NCBI RefSeq assembly: GCF_023516615.1
Contig: NZ_JAMGBF010000022.1
Span: 98,300-162,299 of the forward strand
DNA from: Streptomyces panaciradicis
Lineage (GTDB): Bacteria; Actinomycetota; Actinomycetes; Streptomycetales; Streptomycetaceae
Direction of reading: 5' to 3'
DNA length: 64,000 nt
Every line of letters starts with the position of its first letter. The first letter of the stretch is position 1. The notes beneath the pieces are model-generated. The model did no database searches. It worked only from the letters and a program-made list of their open reading frames with translations, and was not told where the DNA came from. Made by a program: the position numbers and the translations under genes. Positions 41,399 through 52,975 of the stretch are shown here, piece by piece.

Positions 41399-42418
41399 GT
41401 GCTCTACGGGATCGCCGCCGCCACCACCGCCCTGTTCCTCGCCGCCGTCCTCTCCGCGCTCCTGCGGAGCCCCGCCCTGCGCCTCGGGGTCGTCGACCGG
41501 CGGCGGCAGCGGCCGTTGCCGCTGTTCGGGGGAGTGGCGGTGGTGCTCGCCAGCTGTCTGGTCGCCGGTGCCGGGGACTGGGCGGGCGTCGCGCCGCTCG
41601 GCGGCGGCGTCGGGCGCCTGCTCGTCGCCGGGGCCGCGGTCGCCGCGCTGGGCCTCCTCGGCGACGTGGGGCGGCTCAGGGTGTGGGTGCTCGTCGCCGG
41701 TACGGCGGTGGCGGCGGCCTGTGTGGTGCCGTACGGGGAGACCGGTGTCGGCGGCGGGCTGCTGGCCGTCGGGTGGATCACCTTCGTCGCCCTCGGCTTC
41801 CGCGCCCTCGACCACGCCGACGCGCTCGCCGGGACCGTCGGTGTGCTCACCGCCTTCGGGGTGGGGGCCTGCGCCGCCGCCGAGGTGATGGACGGGCTCG
41901 CGGTGCTGCTGAGCGTGCTGGCCGCCGCGCTGACCGGCTTCCTGATGCACAACTGGCATCCCGCGCGCGTGGGGCTCGGCGCGTGCGGCTCGCTGTTCGC
42001 CGGGTTCGTCCTGGCCGCCGCCGCGGTGTTCACGCGTGCCGGCTACGGACTCGCCTCCAGCGCGGGCGTCCTCTTCCCGCTCACCGCCGTCGCCAGTGCC
42101 GACGTACTGCTCGTGGTGCTGGCCCGGCGGCTCGGCGGACGGCCGCTGCAACGGCGCGGGCCGGACCATCTCGCCCACCGGCTGCGGCGGTTGGGGGTGA
42201 CCCCGCAAGGAATCACCGTGCTGCTGGGCATCGGGGCGTTTGCGGGGGTGCTCGTCGGGGTGCTCGTGGACATGGGGTGGATCGCCGCGTCCGGGGTCTG
42301 GTGGGTGGGCGCGGGGGCGCTGATCGTCGTCCTGGCACTGCTCCGGATCCCTGATCGTTCCCCTAGGGGTCCGGCATCCGCGCAGGTCACGGGCAGGTTG
42401 CGTGTAAGGAACGGATAA
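41399..42418 (+). CDS. Glycosyltransferase-4/MraY-like membrane protein, catalytic motifs eroded
   Basis: A 339-aa protein with about ten transmembrane helices in the MraY/WecA pattern. RRRQRPLPLFGGVAVVLA matches the conserved loop, GFRALDHADALAGTVGVLT matches the N-x-x-N-x-x-D-G-L-D-G loop, and FLMHNWHPARVGLGACGSLF the later F-N-x-x-P-A-x-V-F-x-G-D-x-G-S motif. Several catalytic acidic residues (the Asp pair, the final G-D-x-G) are replaced, so activity on undecaprenyl phosphate is uncertain. GTG start. Confidence 0.75.
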   Translation: MLYGIAAATTALFLAAVLSALLRSPALRLGVVDRRRQRPLPLFGGVAVVLASCLVAGAGDWAGVAPLGGGVGRLLVAGAAVAALGLLGDVGRLRVWVLVAGTAVAAACVVPYGETGVGGGLLAVGWITFVALGFRALDHADALAGTVGVLTAFGVGACAAAEVMDGLAVLLSVLAAALTGFLMHNWHPARVGLGACGSLFAGFVLAAAAVFTRAGYGLASSAGVLFPLTAVASADVLLVVLARRLGGRPLQRRGPDHLAHRLRRLGVTPQGITVLLGIGAFAGVLVGVLVDMGWIAASGVWWVGAGALIVVLALLRIPDRSPRGPASAQVTGRLRVRNG

Positions 42419-42420
42419 GA

Positions 42421-42441
42421 CTTGAGCCCATACGACTCAGG
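42421..42441. promoter_or_regulatory. Imperfect HAIR operator upstream of dnaK
   Basis: CTTGAGC-N7-ACTCAGG matches the HspR inverted repeat (CTTGAGT-N7-ACTCAAG) at 12 of 14 positions. It lies about 50 bases before the perfect copy. Confidence 0.65.
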
Positions 42442-42449
42442 TCTGTTGA

Positions 42450-45010
<2,561 letters not shown>

Positions 45011-45052
45011 CGTAGACACCGAGCGGAACACCGGAAAGGGGGCGCGTCGAGG

Positions 45053-46234
45053 ATGAGCACCAAGGACTTCATCGAGAAGGACTACTACAAGGTCCTCGGC
45101 GTCCCCAAGGACGCCACCGAGGCCGAGATCAAGAAGGCGTACCGGAAGCTCGCCCGCGAGTTCCACCCGGACGCCAACAAGGGCAACGCCAAGGCCGAGG
45201 AGCGCTTCAAGGAGATCTCCGAGGCGAACGACGTCCTCGGTGACCCCAAGAAGCGCAAGGAGTACGACGAGGCCCGCACCCTCTTCGGCAACGGCGGCTT
45301 CCGCCCGGGGCCGGGCGCGGGCGGCGGCTCCTTCAACTTCGACCTGGGCGACCTCTTCGGAGGCGGCGCCCAGGGCGGCGGTCAGGGGGCCGGCGGCTTC
45401 GGCGGCGGGCTCGGTGACGTCTTCGGGGGCCTGTTCAACCGGGGCAGCTCGGGCACCACGCGCGTGCAGCCCCGGCGCGGCCAGGACATCGACACCGAGG
45501 TCAGCCTCAACTTCACCGAGGCGATCGAGGGGGCGACGGTCCCGCTGCGCATGACCTCGCAGGCACCGTGCAAGGCCTGTTCCGGCACCGGCGACGCCAA
45601 CGGCAACCCCCGGGTGTGCCCGACGTGCGTCGGCACCGGCCAGGTGGCCCGGGGTTCGGGCGGCGGCTTCTCGCTGACCGACCCGTGCCCGGACTGCAAG
45701 GGCCGCGGCCTGATCGCGGAGCACCCCTGCGAGGTCTGCCACGGCAGCGGGCGCGCCAAGTCGTCCAGGACCATGCAGGTCCGCATCCCGGCAGGGGTGG
45801 ACGACGGCCAGCGCATCCGGCTGCGCGGCAAGGGCGCGCCCGGTGAGCGGGGCGGCCCGGCGGGCGACCTGTACGTCACGGTCCACGTCTCCGGGCACCC
45901 GGTCTTCGGCCGCAAGGGCGACAACCTCACCGTCACCGTGCCGGTGACGTTCTCCGAGGCGGCGCTCGGCGGCGAGGTCAGGGTGCCCACCCTCGGCGGC
46001 CCGCCCGTCACCCTGAAGCTGCCGCCGGGTACGCCCAACGGCCGCACCATGCGCGCCCGGGGCAAGGGCGCGGTCCGCAAGGACGGCACCCGCGGGGACC
46101 TGCTGGTCACCGTCGAGGTGAGTGTTCCGAAGGACGTGACGGGGAAGGCTCGTGACGCGCTGGAGGCGTATCGCGAGGCGACCGCGGGCGAGGACCCGCG
46201 GGCGGAGCTGTTCCAGGCGGCGAAGGGAGCTTGA
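45053..46234 (+). CDS. dnaJ: Co-chaperone DnaJ (Hsp40)
   Basis: A 393-aa type I DnaJ. The J domain (about 10-75) has the HPD loop in EFHPDANKGN. A Gly/Phe-rich region follows (about 80-130), then four C-x2-C-x-G-x-G zinc motifs (CKACSGTG, CPTCVGTG, CPDCKGRG, CEVCHGSG) and the C-terminal substrate domain. It stimulates DnaK ATPase. Its stop lies three to six bases before the hspR start. Confidence 0.97.
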   Translation: MSTKDFIEKDYYKVLGVPKDATEAEIKKAYRKLAREFHPDANKGNAKAEERFKEISEANDVLGDPKKRKEYDEARTLFGNGGFRPGPGAGGGSFNFDLGDLFGGGAQGGGQGAGGFGGGLGDVFGGLFNRGSSGTTRVQPRRGQDIDTEVSLNFTEAIEGATVPLRMTSQAPCKACSGTGDANGNPRVCPTCVGTGQVARGSGGGFSLTDPCPDCKGRGLIAEHPCEVCHGSGRAKSSRTMQVRIPAGVDDGQRIRLRGKGAPGERGGPAGDLYVTVHVSGHPVFGRKGDNLTVTVPVTFSEAALGGEVRVPTLGGPPVTLKLPPGTPNGRTMRARGKGAVRKDGTRGDLLVTVEVSVPKDVTGKARDALEAYREATAGEDPRAELFQAAKGA

Positions 46235-46239
46235 TCGAG

Positions 46240-46686
46240 ATGGACGGCCGTCGACGCAACCCGTATGAACTGACCGAGGAGACCCCGGTCTACGTCATCT
46301 CGGTGGCTGCCCAGCTCTCCGGTCTGCATCCGCAGACCCTGCGCCAGTACGACCGCCTGGGCCTGGTCTCGCCCGACCGCACGGCCGGGCGGGGCCGGCG
46401 CTACTCGGCCCGCGACATCGAACTGCTCCGGCAGGTGCAGCAGTTGTCGCAGGACGAGGGCATCAACCTGGCCGGCATCAAGCGCATCATCGAGCTGGAG
46501 AACCAGGTCGCCGCGCTCCAGCAGCGCGTCATCGAGCTCCAGGCGGCCGTCGACGGCGCCGCCGCGGCGATGCAGCAGCGCGAGGCCGCGGTGCACGCCT
46601 CCTACCGGCGCGACCTGGTGCCGTACCAGGAGGTCCAGCAGACCAGCGCACTGGTGGTGTGGCGGCCGAAGAAGGCGAAGGACTAG
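46240..46686 (+). CDS. hspR: Heat-shock repressor HspR
   Basis: A 148-aa MerR-family repressor. PVYVISVAAQLSGLHPQTLR then QYDRLGLVSPDRTAGRGRRY is the DNA-binding domain, and LLRQVQQLSQDEGINLAGIK and a long coiled coil follow. The ATG at 46240 is the known start in Streptomyces; a TTG at 46231 overlapping the dnaJ stop is the alternative. It binds HAIR sites before dnaK and clpB, so it controls its own operon. Confidence 0.96.
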   Translation: MDGRRRNPYELTEETPVYVISVAAQLSGLHPQTLRQYDRLGLVSPDRTAGRGRRYSARDIELLRQVQQLSQDEGINLAGIKRIIELENQVAALQQRVIELQAAVDGAAAAMQQREAAVHASYRRDLVPYQEVQQTSALVVWRPKKAKD

Positions 46687-46700
46687 CGGCACGCCTGTGT

Positions 46701-46736
46701 GAAGGGGCCCGGAGGTGCAGACCTCCGGGCCCCTTC
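46701..46736. terminator. Bidirectional terminator after hspR
   Basis: GAAGGGGCCCGGAGGT and ACCTCCGGGCCCCTTC form a perfect 16-bp stem with GCAG loop, between hspR and the convergent fibronectin-III gene. Confidence 0.88.
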
Positions 46737-46751
46737 GTGTGGGCTCGCGGG

Positions 46752-48398
46752 TCAGCGGCCGACGAAGAACTCCAGCGACGAACTCTGCGCGCTGGGGCGG
46801 CCGTAGGGGTCCACGGCGTACACGGTGACCGTGCACGGGCCGTTGTACGGCGGCGTCCAGGAGATGTCGCCGGTGGTGGACAGCTGAGTGCCGCTGGAGC
46901 CGCAGGCGCCGTCGATCTCCCAGGAGTAGCCCTTCAGGACGCGGCCCTCGTCGCCCGCGCCGGGCGCGGCCGTGACCTTGACGGGGGAGCGGGCCGGGAT
47001 CCCCGCCGAGACGAGCGTCAGGCTCGGCGCGGCCGGTCCGGTCTGCGTGGCCCGGCCCAGCCGGTCGACGGTGAGCACCTCGGAGGGCGCGGACTCGGCG
47101 CCCGTGCCGTCCACGGCGACGACGTAGTAGGACGCCTCGCCGGCCGGGGCGACGATGTCGTCCCAACCGCCGCCGCGGACGCTGCCGATGGCGCTGAAGC
47201 CGCCGTCGGCGCGGCGGTAGACGTTGTACTGGCCGGAGTCCTCGGGCAGGTCCCAGCGCAGCTCGGTCCGGTCGTCGTGGAGGGTGGCGGTCAGCCCGGT
47301 CGGGGCCGGCGTGCCGCTCGGCTCGGGGCGGGTGGCGGTCACCGGGGCGGAGGCGGGGGAGACGTTCCCGGCGCCGTCGACCGCGTGCACCCGGTAGACC
47401 CAGGCGGTGTCCGTCCCGGCGCGCACGTCGGTGAAGGACGTGCCCGTGACCAGGTCGGGTCCGTCGGCGTCCTGCTGTCCCTCGGGCGCGCCCCACACCT
47501 CGTAGTGGTGGACGTCCGCCGCGCCGGAGGCCTGCCAGGCGACGGTGTTGCCGGCGGTGGTGCCCTTCGCCGTGACGCCGGTGACCTGTCCCGGCGCGGT
47601 GCGGTCGACGGTGGTCACACCCTGGTCCGCCGTGCCGGCCGAGGTGTTGCCCGCCCGGTCGTAGGCGCGCACCTCGTAGTAGTACGTCGCGCCCGTCATC
47701 GGCAGGGCGGCGTCCGTGTACGACGTCGAGGTGGTCGTCGCGAGCGGCGCGGTGCCGAACGACGTGCCCTTCAGCCGCCGGTAGACCCGGTACCCGGCGA
47801 GGTCCATCTCCTTGTTCTTCGCCCAGGTCAGCTTCGCCTTCCCGGTCGCCGTGTCGTACGACGGCGAAGTCCCCGTGGGCACCAGGGGCTTGACCTTGTC
47901 GACGTCGGCGGAGGTGCGCGGGGTGTACGCGAACCTGACCTTCGCGGCGCCGGTGAAGTTCGCGTAGTCCACCCGGAGTGTGTGCTTGCCGGACGGGATC
48001 GTGACGTCGACGGTCTTCGACACCGTCGACGACACGTTCTTCCAGAGGTCGATCCTGCGGGTGCCGTCGAGGTAGACGCGGATGCCGTCGAGACCGCTCG
48101 CGCTGAGCGCGAAGGGGCCGCCGGAGCCGAAGTCGCGGGTGACGCTCCAGCGGACGCCGAAGCCGTCCTTCGGCAGGCCGGACACGGGGGCGCCGCTCCA
48201 GCTCTGGTCGATCGCGCTGTCGCAGTCCGTCTTCTTCGCCGTACCGGAGAAGGCGGTGTTCCCGAAGAACTGGCGCTTGTAGACGGGCGAGGTGCAGGTG
48301 GCCGCCGCGGAGGCGGCGGAGACGGACGCGCCGAGCAGGGCGCCCGCGGCGGTCGCGAGCACCAGTGTCGAAGCCGTCGTACGTCTGGCTGAGTTCAT
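46752..48398 (-). CDS. Secreted protein with PA14-like and fibronectin type III domains
   Basis: A 548-aa protein with a signal peptide (TTASTLVLATAAGALLGASV, cleavage near ASAAA). Residues about 35-155 contain a PA14-like domain (VYKRQFFGNTAFSGTAKKTD, RWSVTRDFGSGGPFALSASG, IRVYLDGTRRIDLWKNVSS). About four fibronectin III repeats follow (LTWAKNKEMDLAGYRVYRRL, YYYEVRAYDRAGNTSAGTAD, WVYRVHAVDGAGNVSPASAP, YYVVAVDGTGAESAPSEV), and an immunoglobulin-like end. It probably binds extracellular glycans or proteins. Confidence 0.83.
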   Translation of the reverse strand: MNSARRTTASTLVLATAAGALLGASVSAASAAATCTSPVYKRQFFGNTAFSGTAKKTDCDSAIDQSWSGAPVSGLPKDGFGVRWSVTRDFGSGGPFALSASGLDGIRVYLDGTRRIDLWKNVSSTVSKTVDVTIPSGKHTLRVDYANFTGAAKVRFAYTPRTSADVDKVKPLVPTGTSPSYDTATGKAKLTWAKNKEMDLAGYRVYRRLKGTSFGTAPLATTTSTSYTDAALPMTGATYYYEVRAYDRAGNTSAGTADQGVTTVDRTAPGQVTGVTAKGTTAGNTVAWQASGAADVHHYEVWGAPEGQQDADGPDLVTGTSFTDVRAGTDTAWVYRVHAVDGAGNVSPASAPVTATRPEPSGTPAPTGLTATLHDDRTELRWDLPEDSGQYNVYRRADGGFSAIGSVRGGGWDDIVAPAGEASYYVVAVDGTGAESAPSEVLTVDRLGRATQTGPAAPSLTLVSAGIPARSPVKVTAAPGAGDEGRVLKGYSWEIDGACGSSGTQLSTTGDISWTPPYNGPCTVTVYAVDPYGRPSAQSSSLEFFVGR

Positions 48399-48680
48399 TC
48401 GATCCTCTGATCGGTCGAGGACGGCTGTTCGGAACCGTCGTGATCACGACTCGCGAGGTATCGGCTTGGTTGTACGGATCTTTGCCTGACGATTGCCTGC
48501 CGTTGCATGGAGAGTCCGTAAAGGGTGTTTGGAGGCGTTTCCTTCATGTCTCCACAACTCAAGCGGAGCGTGGCGTTGCGCACTCGTTAAGTAGTTCCGC
48601 TTGACGCCCGGGGGCGGCTGCGCGTTGGCTTTTCAGACATCCGGGCACCTTCAGGCGCCCGAGTCCCGTAGGCACCAGAA

Positions 48681-49811
48681 GTGAGCAGGCCTGTGAGCAG
48701 TCCCACGCGTCGTATCGCCATATCCGTGGCCGCGTCCACGATGACCCTGTCGCTGGCCGGGTGCGGCATGCTCAACGTGTCGGGGGACAGCAGTTCGGCG
48801 AGCCCGACGAAGGGCAACGACGTCACCATCGGCCTGTTGCTGCCGGAGAAGGCCAACACCCGCTACGAGGACTTCGACTACCCCATCATCAAGCAGCAGG
48901 TGGAGCTGCTCACCAAGAAGCAGGGCAGCGTCGACTACCAGAACGCCGAGCAGGACGCCAAGAAGCAGGCGAGCCAGATGCAGAAGATGATCGACGACAA
49001 GGTCGACATCATCCTGCTGGACTCCGTCGACTCGCACGCCATCGCCGGCGAGGTGAAGAAGGCCAAGGACGCCGGCATCCCGGTCATCGCCTACGACCGC
49101 CTCGCCGAGGGCCCCATCGACGCCTACGTCTCCTTCGACAACGAACTGGTCGGCGAGGTCCAGGGCCGCACCCTGCTCGACGCCCTAGGCGGCAACGCGG
49201 ACACCTCCGACAAGGTCGTCATGATGAACGGCTCGCTCACCGACCCCAACGCCAAGCAGTTCAAGGCCGGTGCGCTGTCGGAGCTCAACGGCAAGGTGAC
49301 GGTCGCCGCGTCCTACGACACCAAGGACTGGAAGCCGGAGAACGCCGAGGCCAACATGACCCAGGCGATCGACAGGATCGGCAAGGACAACATCGCGGCC
49401 GTCTACTCCGCCAACGACGGCATGGCGGCCGGTGTCATCGCCGCCCTGAAGAAGGCCGGCGTGACGAAGATGCCGCCCATCACGGGCCAGGACGCCGAAC
49501 TGGCGGCCGTGCAGCGCATCGTCGAGGGCGACCAGTACATGAGCGTCTACAAGTCCTACCCGCAGGAGGCCGAGGCCGCCGCGCAGATGGCCGTCGCCAA
49601 GGTCCAGGGCCACGAAATCCAGTTCGACGCCCTCACCCAGGACAGCGTGGACAGCCCCACCGACAAGGACATCCCCGCCCAGCTCGTCACCGTGACCGCC
49701 CTGACGAGGAAGAACATCAAGCAGACGGTGATCTCGGACGGCATCTACACCGTCTCGCAGATCTGCACGGCGAAGTTCGCCTCCGCCTGCGCGTCGGTCG
49801 GGCTGAAGTAA
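48681..49811 (+). CDS. Sugar-type ABC transporter substrate-binding lipoprotein
   Basis: A 376-aa lipoprotein. The N-terminus ends with lipobox L-A-G-C (Cys28). Residues about 45-370 are a periplasmic-binding protein type I fold like xylose-binding XylF (VTIGLLLPEKANTRYEDFDY, IPVIAYDRLAEGPIDAYVSF, AAVYSANDGMAAGVIAALKK, PPITGQDAELAAVQRIVEGD). It carries the extra Cys pair near the end (QICTAKFASAC). No permease or ATPase gene is adjacent, so partners are elsewhere. GTG start. Confidence 0.88.
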   Translation: MSRPVSSPTRRIAISVAASTMTLSLAGCGMLNVSGDSSSASPTKGNDVTIGLLLPEKANTRYEDFDYPIIKQQVELLTKKQGSVDYQNAEQDAKKQASQMQKMIDDKVDIILLDSVDSHAIAGEVKKAKDAGIPVIAYDRLAEGPIDAYVSFDNELVGEVQGRTLLDALGGNADTSDKVVMMNGSLTDPNAKQFKAGALSELNGKVTVAASYDTKDWKPENAEANMTQAIDRIGKDNIAAVYSANDGMAAGVIAALKKAGVTKMPPITGQDAELAAVQRIVEGDQYMSVYKSYPQEAEAAAQMAVAKVQGHEIQFDALTQDSVDSPTDKDIPAQLVTVTALTRKNIKQTVISDGIYTVSQICTAKFASACASVGLK

Positions 49812-49860
49812 CCCCTCAGCAGCAACCCCTCAGCGCACAGCGGCGGATATCCGCCATGAG

Positions 49861-49888
49861 ACCCCGTCGGAGGCACCTCCGGCGGGGT
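49861..49888 (+). terminator. Hairpin after substrate-binding protein gene
   Basis: ACCCCGTCGGAGG and CCTCCGGCGGGGT pair with one G-T-type mismatch around a two-base loop, followed by TTCTTC. It lies 50 bases past the stop. Confidence 0.75.
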
Positions 49889-50080
49889 TCTTCACGATGC
49901 CCCCACAACGTGCCCGTACCACCGTCATCTTGTTGCAAGTCGACGGACGGAGGGTTCTCGATACCCGTACAAACCGGTGTTTTCTTTCGGCCGTGGCCGT
50001 CGAAGCCGTGTTGCGGAGCAGGGTGTGTCCGCGCATAGTTGCGCTGCGGAACACGGCGGAACCGGGGGGTGGGATGAACG

Positions 50081-51121
50081 ATGGCCGGGCACGGGGCGGA
50101 CGCTCATCCACACGGTGCTGACCGACTGTGCGAGGCCGGGGACCGCGTGTACTCCCGGGCGGTGCGGCGCGGACGGGTCTCGCGGCGCGACGCCGAGCCG
50201 GTGCCCTGCCTGCTGGACCTCGCCCTGCTGCACCCCGACCCCGACGACATGGACTGGCTGGTCCCGACCTCGCCGCAGGAGGTCATGACCCGGCTGCTGC
50301 GCGGGGTGTACGACGAGGTCAGCTCCAGCCAGCGGCGGGTGGGTTCGGCCGTGGCGGCCTTCGAGTGGTACGCCGGTCTCGGGCCCTCGCTCCGGCAGCC
50401 GGGCCCGGCCGAGGGCTCCGCGATCCGCGTCCTGGACGGGCTCTCCCGCATCCAGGCGGCCATGGACGAGGCGACGGAGGCCTGCACCACCGAGGTCCTC
50501 ACCGTCCAGCCCGGCGGCATCCGGCCCGAGCACGAGCTGACGGAGGGCCTGCACCGGGCGCTCGCCCTGCGCGGCCGGGGCGTGCGGATGCGCGACCTGT
50601 ACACGCACGTGGCCCGGCACGGCCAGGGCCTGCTCAACTACCTGGAGCTGATGGGCGACGCGGTCGAGGCGCGCACCCTCGACGAGGTCATCGACCGCCT
50701 CATCCTCTTCGACCGCACGGTCGCCTTCATCCCCGCCAACGCCGACCGCACCCTCGCCCTGGAGCTGCGCCACCCGGCCCTGGTCGGCTATCTGGGAACG
50801 GTCTTCGACCGGCTGTGGCGGCTGGCCATCCCGCTGACCGCCCCCCTGCCCGACACCGGCATCGAGGGCATCTCCCACCGTGAGCAGTCCATCGCGGCGC
50901 TCCTGGCGGAGGGCCACCAGGACGCGGTGATCGCGGAACGGCTGGGGATAAGCGTGCGCACCTGCCGGGCGCACATCGCGCGGCTGTCGGAGACCCTGGG
51001 CGCGGCCAGCCGCACCCAACTCGGCGTCCGCATCGCCCAGGTGGGCCTGGACGGCCCCCGTCACCCCGCGGACGTCACCCCGGTCACTCTTCCGGGTCAG
51101 GAATCCCGGACCGTCCGCTGA
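50081..51121 (+). CDS. LuxR-family regulator with PLD-like sensor domain
   Basis: A 346-aa protein. The N-terminal part (about 15-250) includes VPCLLDLALLHPDPDDMDWL, TTEVLTVQPGGIRPEHELTE, RGRGVRMRDLYTHVARHGQ and TLDEVIDRLILFDRTVAFIP, resembling the TrmB/PLD-like effector domain of some LuxR regulators. The C-terminal HTH reads QSIAALLAEGHQDAVIAERL then GISVRTCRAHIARLSETLGA. It is paralogous to the gene at 51160 and faces it, with 38 bases between stops. Confidence 0.85.
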   Translation: MAGHGADAHPHGADRLCEAGDRVYSRAVRRGRVSRRDAEPVPCLLDLALLHPDPDDMDWLVPTSPQEVMTRLLRGVYDEVSSSQRRVGSAVAAFEWYAGLGPSLRQPGPAEGSAIRVLDGLSRIQAAMDEATEACTTEVLTVQPGGIRPEHELTEGLHRALALRGRGVRMRDLYTHVARHGQGLLNYLELMGDAVEARTLDEVIDRLILFDRTVAFIPANADRTLALELRHPALVGYLGTVFDRLWRLAIPLTAPLPDTGIEGISHREQSIAALLAEGHQDAVIAERLGISVRTCRAHIARLSETLGAASRTQLGVRIAQVGLDGPRHPADVTPVTLPGQESRTVR

Positions 51122-51159
51122 GCCCGCAGGAAGCCCGTACGGAGCCGTACGGGGCCCGG

Positions 51160-52143
51160 TCAGCTGTCGGGGTCGAGGATCCCCGACTGGGCGATCAGGT
51201 ACCCGAGCTGGGCCCGGCTGCCGCTGCCCAGGACCGTGGCCAGCTTGGCTATGTGGGCCCGGCAGGTGCGGACGTTCATGCCCAGGCGGCGGGCGATCGC
51301 CTCGTCGACGTGCCCCTCCACCAGGAGCTTGGCTATCGAGTGCTGGATGTCGGTGATGCCGTCGCGGGCGGTCTCGTACGGGGCGCCCGCGTTCAGCGGC
51401 ACCGACCGCCCCCACATGAACTCGAACAGCCGCATCAGGTACCGGATCAGCCCGGGGTGACGCAGTTCCAGGGCGACCTGCTGGTCGTCCCTGGCGGGGA
51501 TGAAGGCGACCGTCTCGTCGCAGATGATGAGGCGCTCCACCACCTCGTCGATCGTCCGGTACTCCACCTTGCCGTTGGCGAGCTGGGCGACGTACGCCAG
51601 CTTCTCCGGGCTGTAGCGGGCCGTGTGCTGGTACAGGGTCCGGATGCGCACACCACGTTCGATTAGTGGCTTGTCTCTCTCCAGCCCCTGGATGAGGGAC
51701 TGTTCGGAGAAGCGGTCGTCGCTCGGCTGGATGGTCAGCATCTCGCTCCGGCACTGGGCCGTGGCCATGTTGAGGGCCGCGTTGATCCGCTTTCCGCCCT
51801 CCAGCACGGTGATCGAGTCGTCGGTCGCGGCGGCCTTGGCGCTCAGCGCCATGAACGGCTCGAAAGTGTCGGCGAGCTGAATGGACAGCCGCCGGCGTTC
51901 TGTGATGTCGCGCTCGATCGGGTAGAGCCGTTCGGCCAGCGCGGCCGACGGGGACACCGGCCGCAGCCAGTCCGCATCATCCGGATCCGGGTGGAGAAGG
52001 GCGAACTCGATCAGACAGGGAGCGGACTCCACGTCGGCTCGCGCGACCCGCCCCGTGCGCAGGGCGTTCGCATAGAGTCGGCCACCTTCCTCGCAGAGCT
52101 CGGTCACCGCATGGGGATGCGCCGCCTTAGTCTGATTTGCCAC
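51160..52143 (-). CDS. LuxR-family regulator, paralogue of the convergent gene
   Basis: A 327-aa protein, GTG start with GGTGGAGA eight bases upstream. Same layout as the convergent neighbour: APCLIEFALLHPDPDDADWL, SEMLTIQPSDDRFSEQSLIQ, RGVRIRTLYQHTARYSPEKL and TIDEVVERLIICDETVAFIP, then HTH VEGHVDEAIARRLGMNVRTC. It is divergent from a small secreted peptide gene, 116 bases away, which it may control. The trigger of the sensor domain is unknown. Confidence 0.85.
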   Translation of the reverse strand: MANQTKAAHPHAVTELCEEGGRLYANALRTGRVARADVESAPCLIEFALLHPDPDDADWLRPVSPSAALAERLYPIERDITERRRLSIQLADTFEPFMALSAKAAATDDSITVLEGGKRINAALNMATAQCRSEMLTIQPSDDRFSEQSLIQGLERDKPLIERGVRIRTLYQHTARYSPEKLAYVAQLANGKVEYRTIDEVVERLIICDETVAFIPARDDQQVALELRHPGLIRYLMRLFEFMWGRSVPLNAGAPYETARDGITDIQHSIAKLLVEGHVDEAIARRLGMNVRTCRAHIAKLATVLGSGSRAQLGYLIAQSGILDPDS

Positions 52144-52259
52144 GAAATCTCCACCCCCCAGGGTCCTGAACATGCAGGAACATGATGCATCGATCCTGTG
52201 GCCATGACGTGCCTGAATGAGCCATCGTCTTATCCGACGGGGGAAGAGGAGACTTTCAA

Positions 52260-52472
52260 GTGAGGACGAAGCCGACCATGCGCAACAGAATGCTTCGCTC
52301 GGTGCTTGTGGCCGCCCTTTCCGCCGTTGTCGGACTCGCAGTGCTGGGCGGTTCTTCCGAAGCGAAGGAGAACACCCGAGCAGACTCCCACTGGCCGGCG
52401 GTCGCCGCGTCCACCGTGCTCGCTGACGGACCCGCACCGACGGTCGGCACAGACGACAGCGCCGGGAGCTGA
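52260..52472 (+). CDS. Small secreted peptide (70 aa)
   Basis: GTG start eight bases after GAGGAG; an in-frame ATG occurs six codons later. Residues 1-34 are a signal peptide (RNRMLRSVLVAALSAVVGLA, VLGGSSEA), leaving about 36 residues (ENTRADSHWPAVAASTVLAD, GPAPTVGTDDSAGS). No Cys pairs. It is the first gene of an operon divergent from a LuxR regulator, so a signal role is conceivable but unproven. Confidence 0.68.
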   Translation: MRTKPTMRNRMLRSVLVAALSAVVGLAVLGGSSEAKENTRADSHWPAVAASTVLADGPAPTVGTDDSAGS

Positions 52473-52476
52473 CGAC

Positions 52477-52812
52477 GTGACCACTCCACCGGACGACCGT
52501 TCCTTCCGTAGAGAAATGGCCACCGCCTACCGATCGGGATGGCACTTCATCGACCTGGTCACCGCGATCCCCCACTCCGGTGACTCGTTGATGGTGACCG
52601 TCTTCGGTGAGCCGGTCGTCGTGACGCGGGACGAGGACGAGGACGTGCGGGCGTATCGATGTCTGCGGCGGCCTCGGGGGGCGCCGCAGCCCGTGCGATG
52701 TGCCGTCCGGTACGGAATGATCTTCGTCAACCTGGACCAACGAGACCATCGGCTGGTGGAACCCGAGTCCCCCAACGTACGGACCATCTCAGCCACCCCC
52801 CGCAGTGCCTGA
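52477..52812 (+). CDS. Rieske-like protein lacking the cluster ligands
   Basis: A 111-aa protein that starts at GTG four bases after the secreted peptide's stop. YRSGWHFIDLVTAIPHSGDS, LMVTVFGEPVVVTRDEDEDV, RAYRCLRRPRGAP and YGMIFVNLDQRDHRLVEPES follow the outline of Rieske domains in ring-hydroxylating oxygenases. The C-x-H and C-x2-H ligand pairs are not recognisable, so it should not hold a [2Fe-2S] cluster. A binding role is more likely. The assignment is by pattern only. Confidence 0.6.
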   Translation: MTTPPDDRSFRREMATAYRSGWHFIDLVTAIPHSGDSLMVTVFGEPVVVTRDEDEDVRAYRCLRRPRGAPQPVRCAVRYGMIFVNLDQRDHRLVEPESPNVRTISATPRSA

Positions 52813-52975
52813 CGCGATTCCCCCGTCGTAACAGATCGCTCAGGTGCTTCCCCCCGCAGCGGCGTCACCGTGACCTGAACACGGTGACGCCGCTGCAGTT
52901 TTGGGACGACATTTCCCGCCGTCGGCGCAATCGTCCGGCGCGTCTCAGTGGCCGAAAACCGTCAGCCACATCTCG

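Noticed and set aside
45382..48447. 1,000-codon minus-strand frame opposite dnaJ and hspR
   Set aside because: High-GC shadow frame; the plus strand encodes DnaJ zinc motifs and HspR, and the true minus gene (46752-48398) is in another frame.
48399..48680. Additional small gene between the fibronectin-III and lipoprotein genes
   Set aside because: Frames of about 60-80 codons lack bias and ribosome sites; the region is more likely a divergent promoter.
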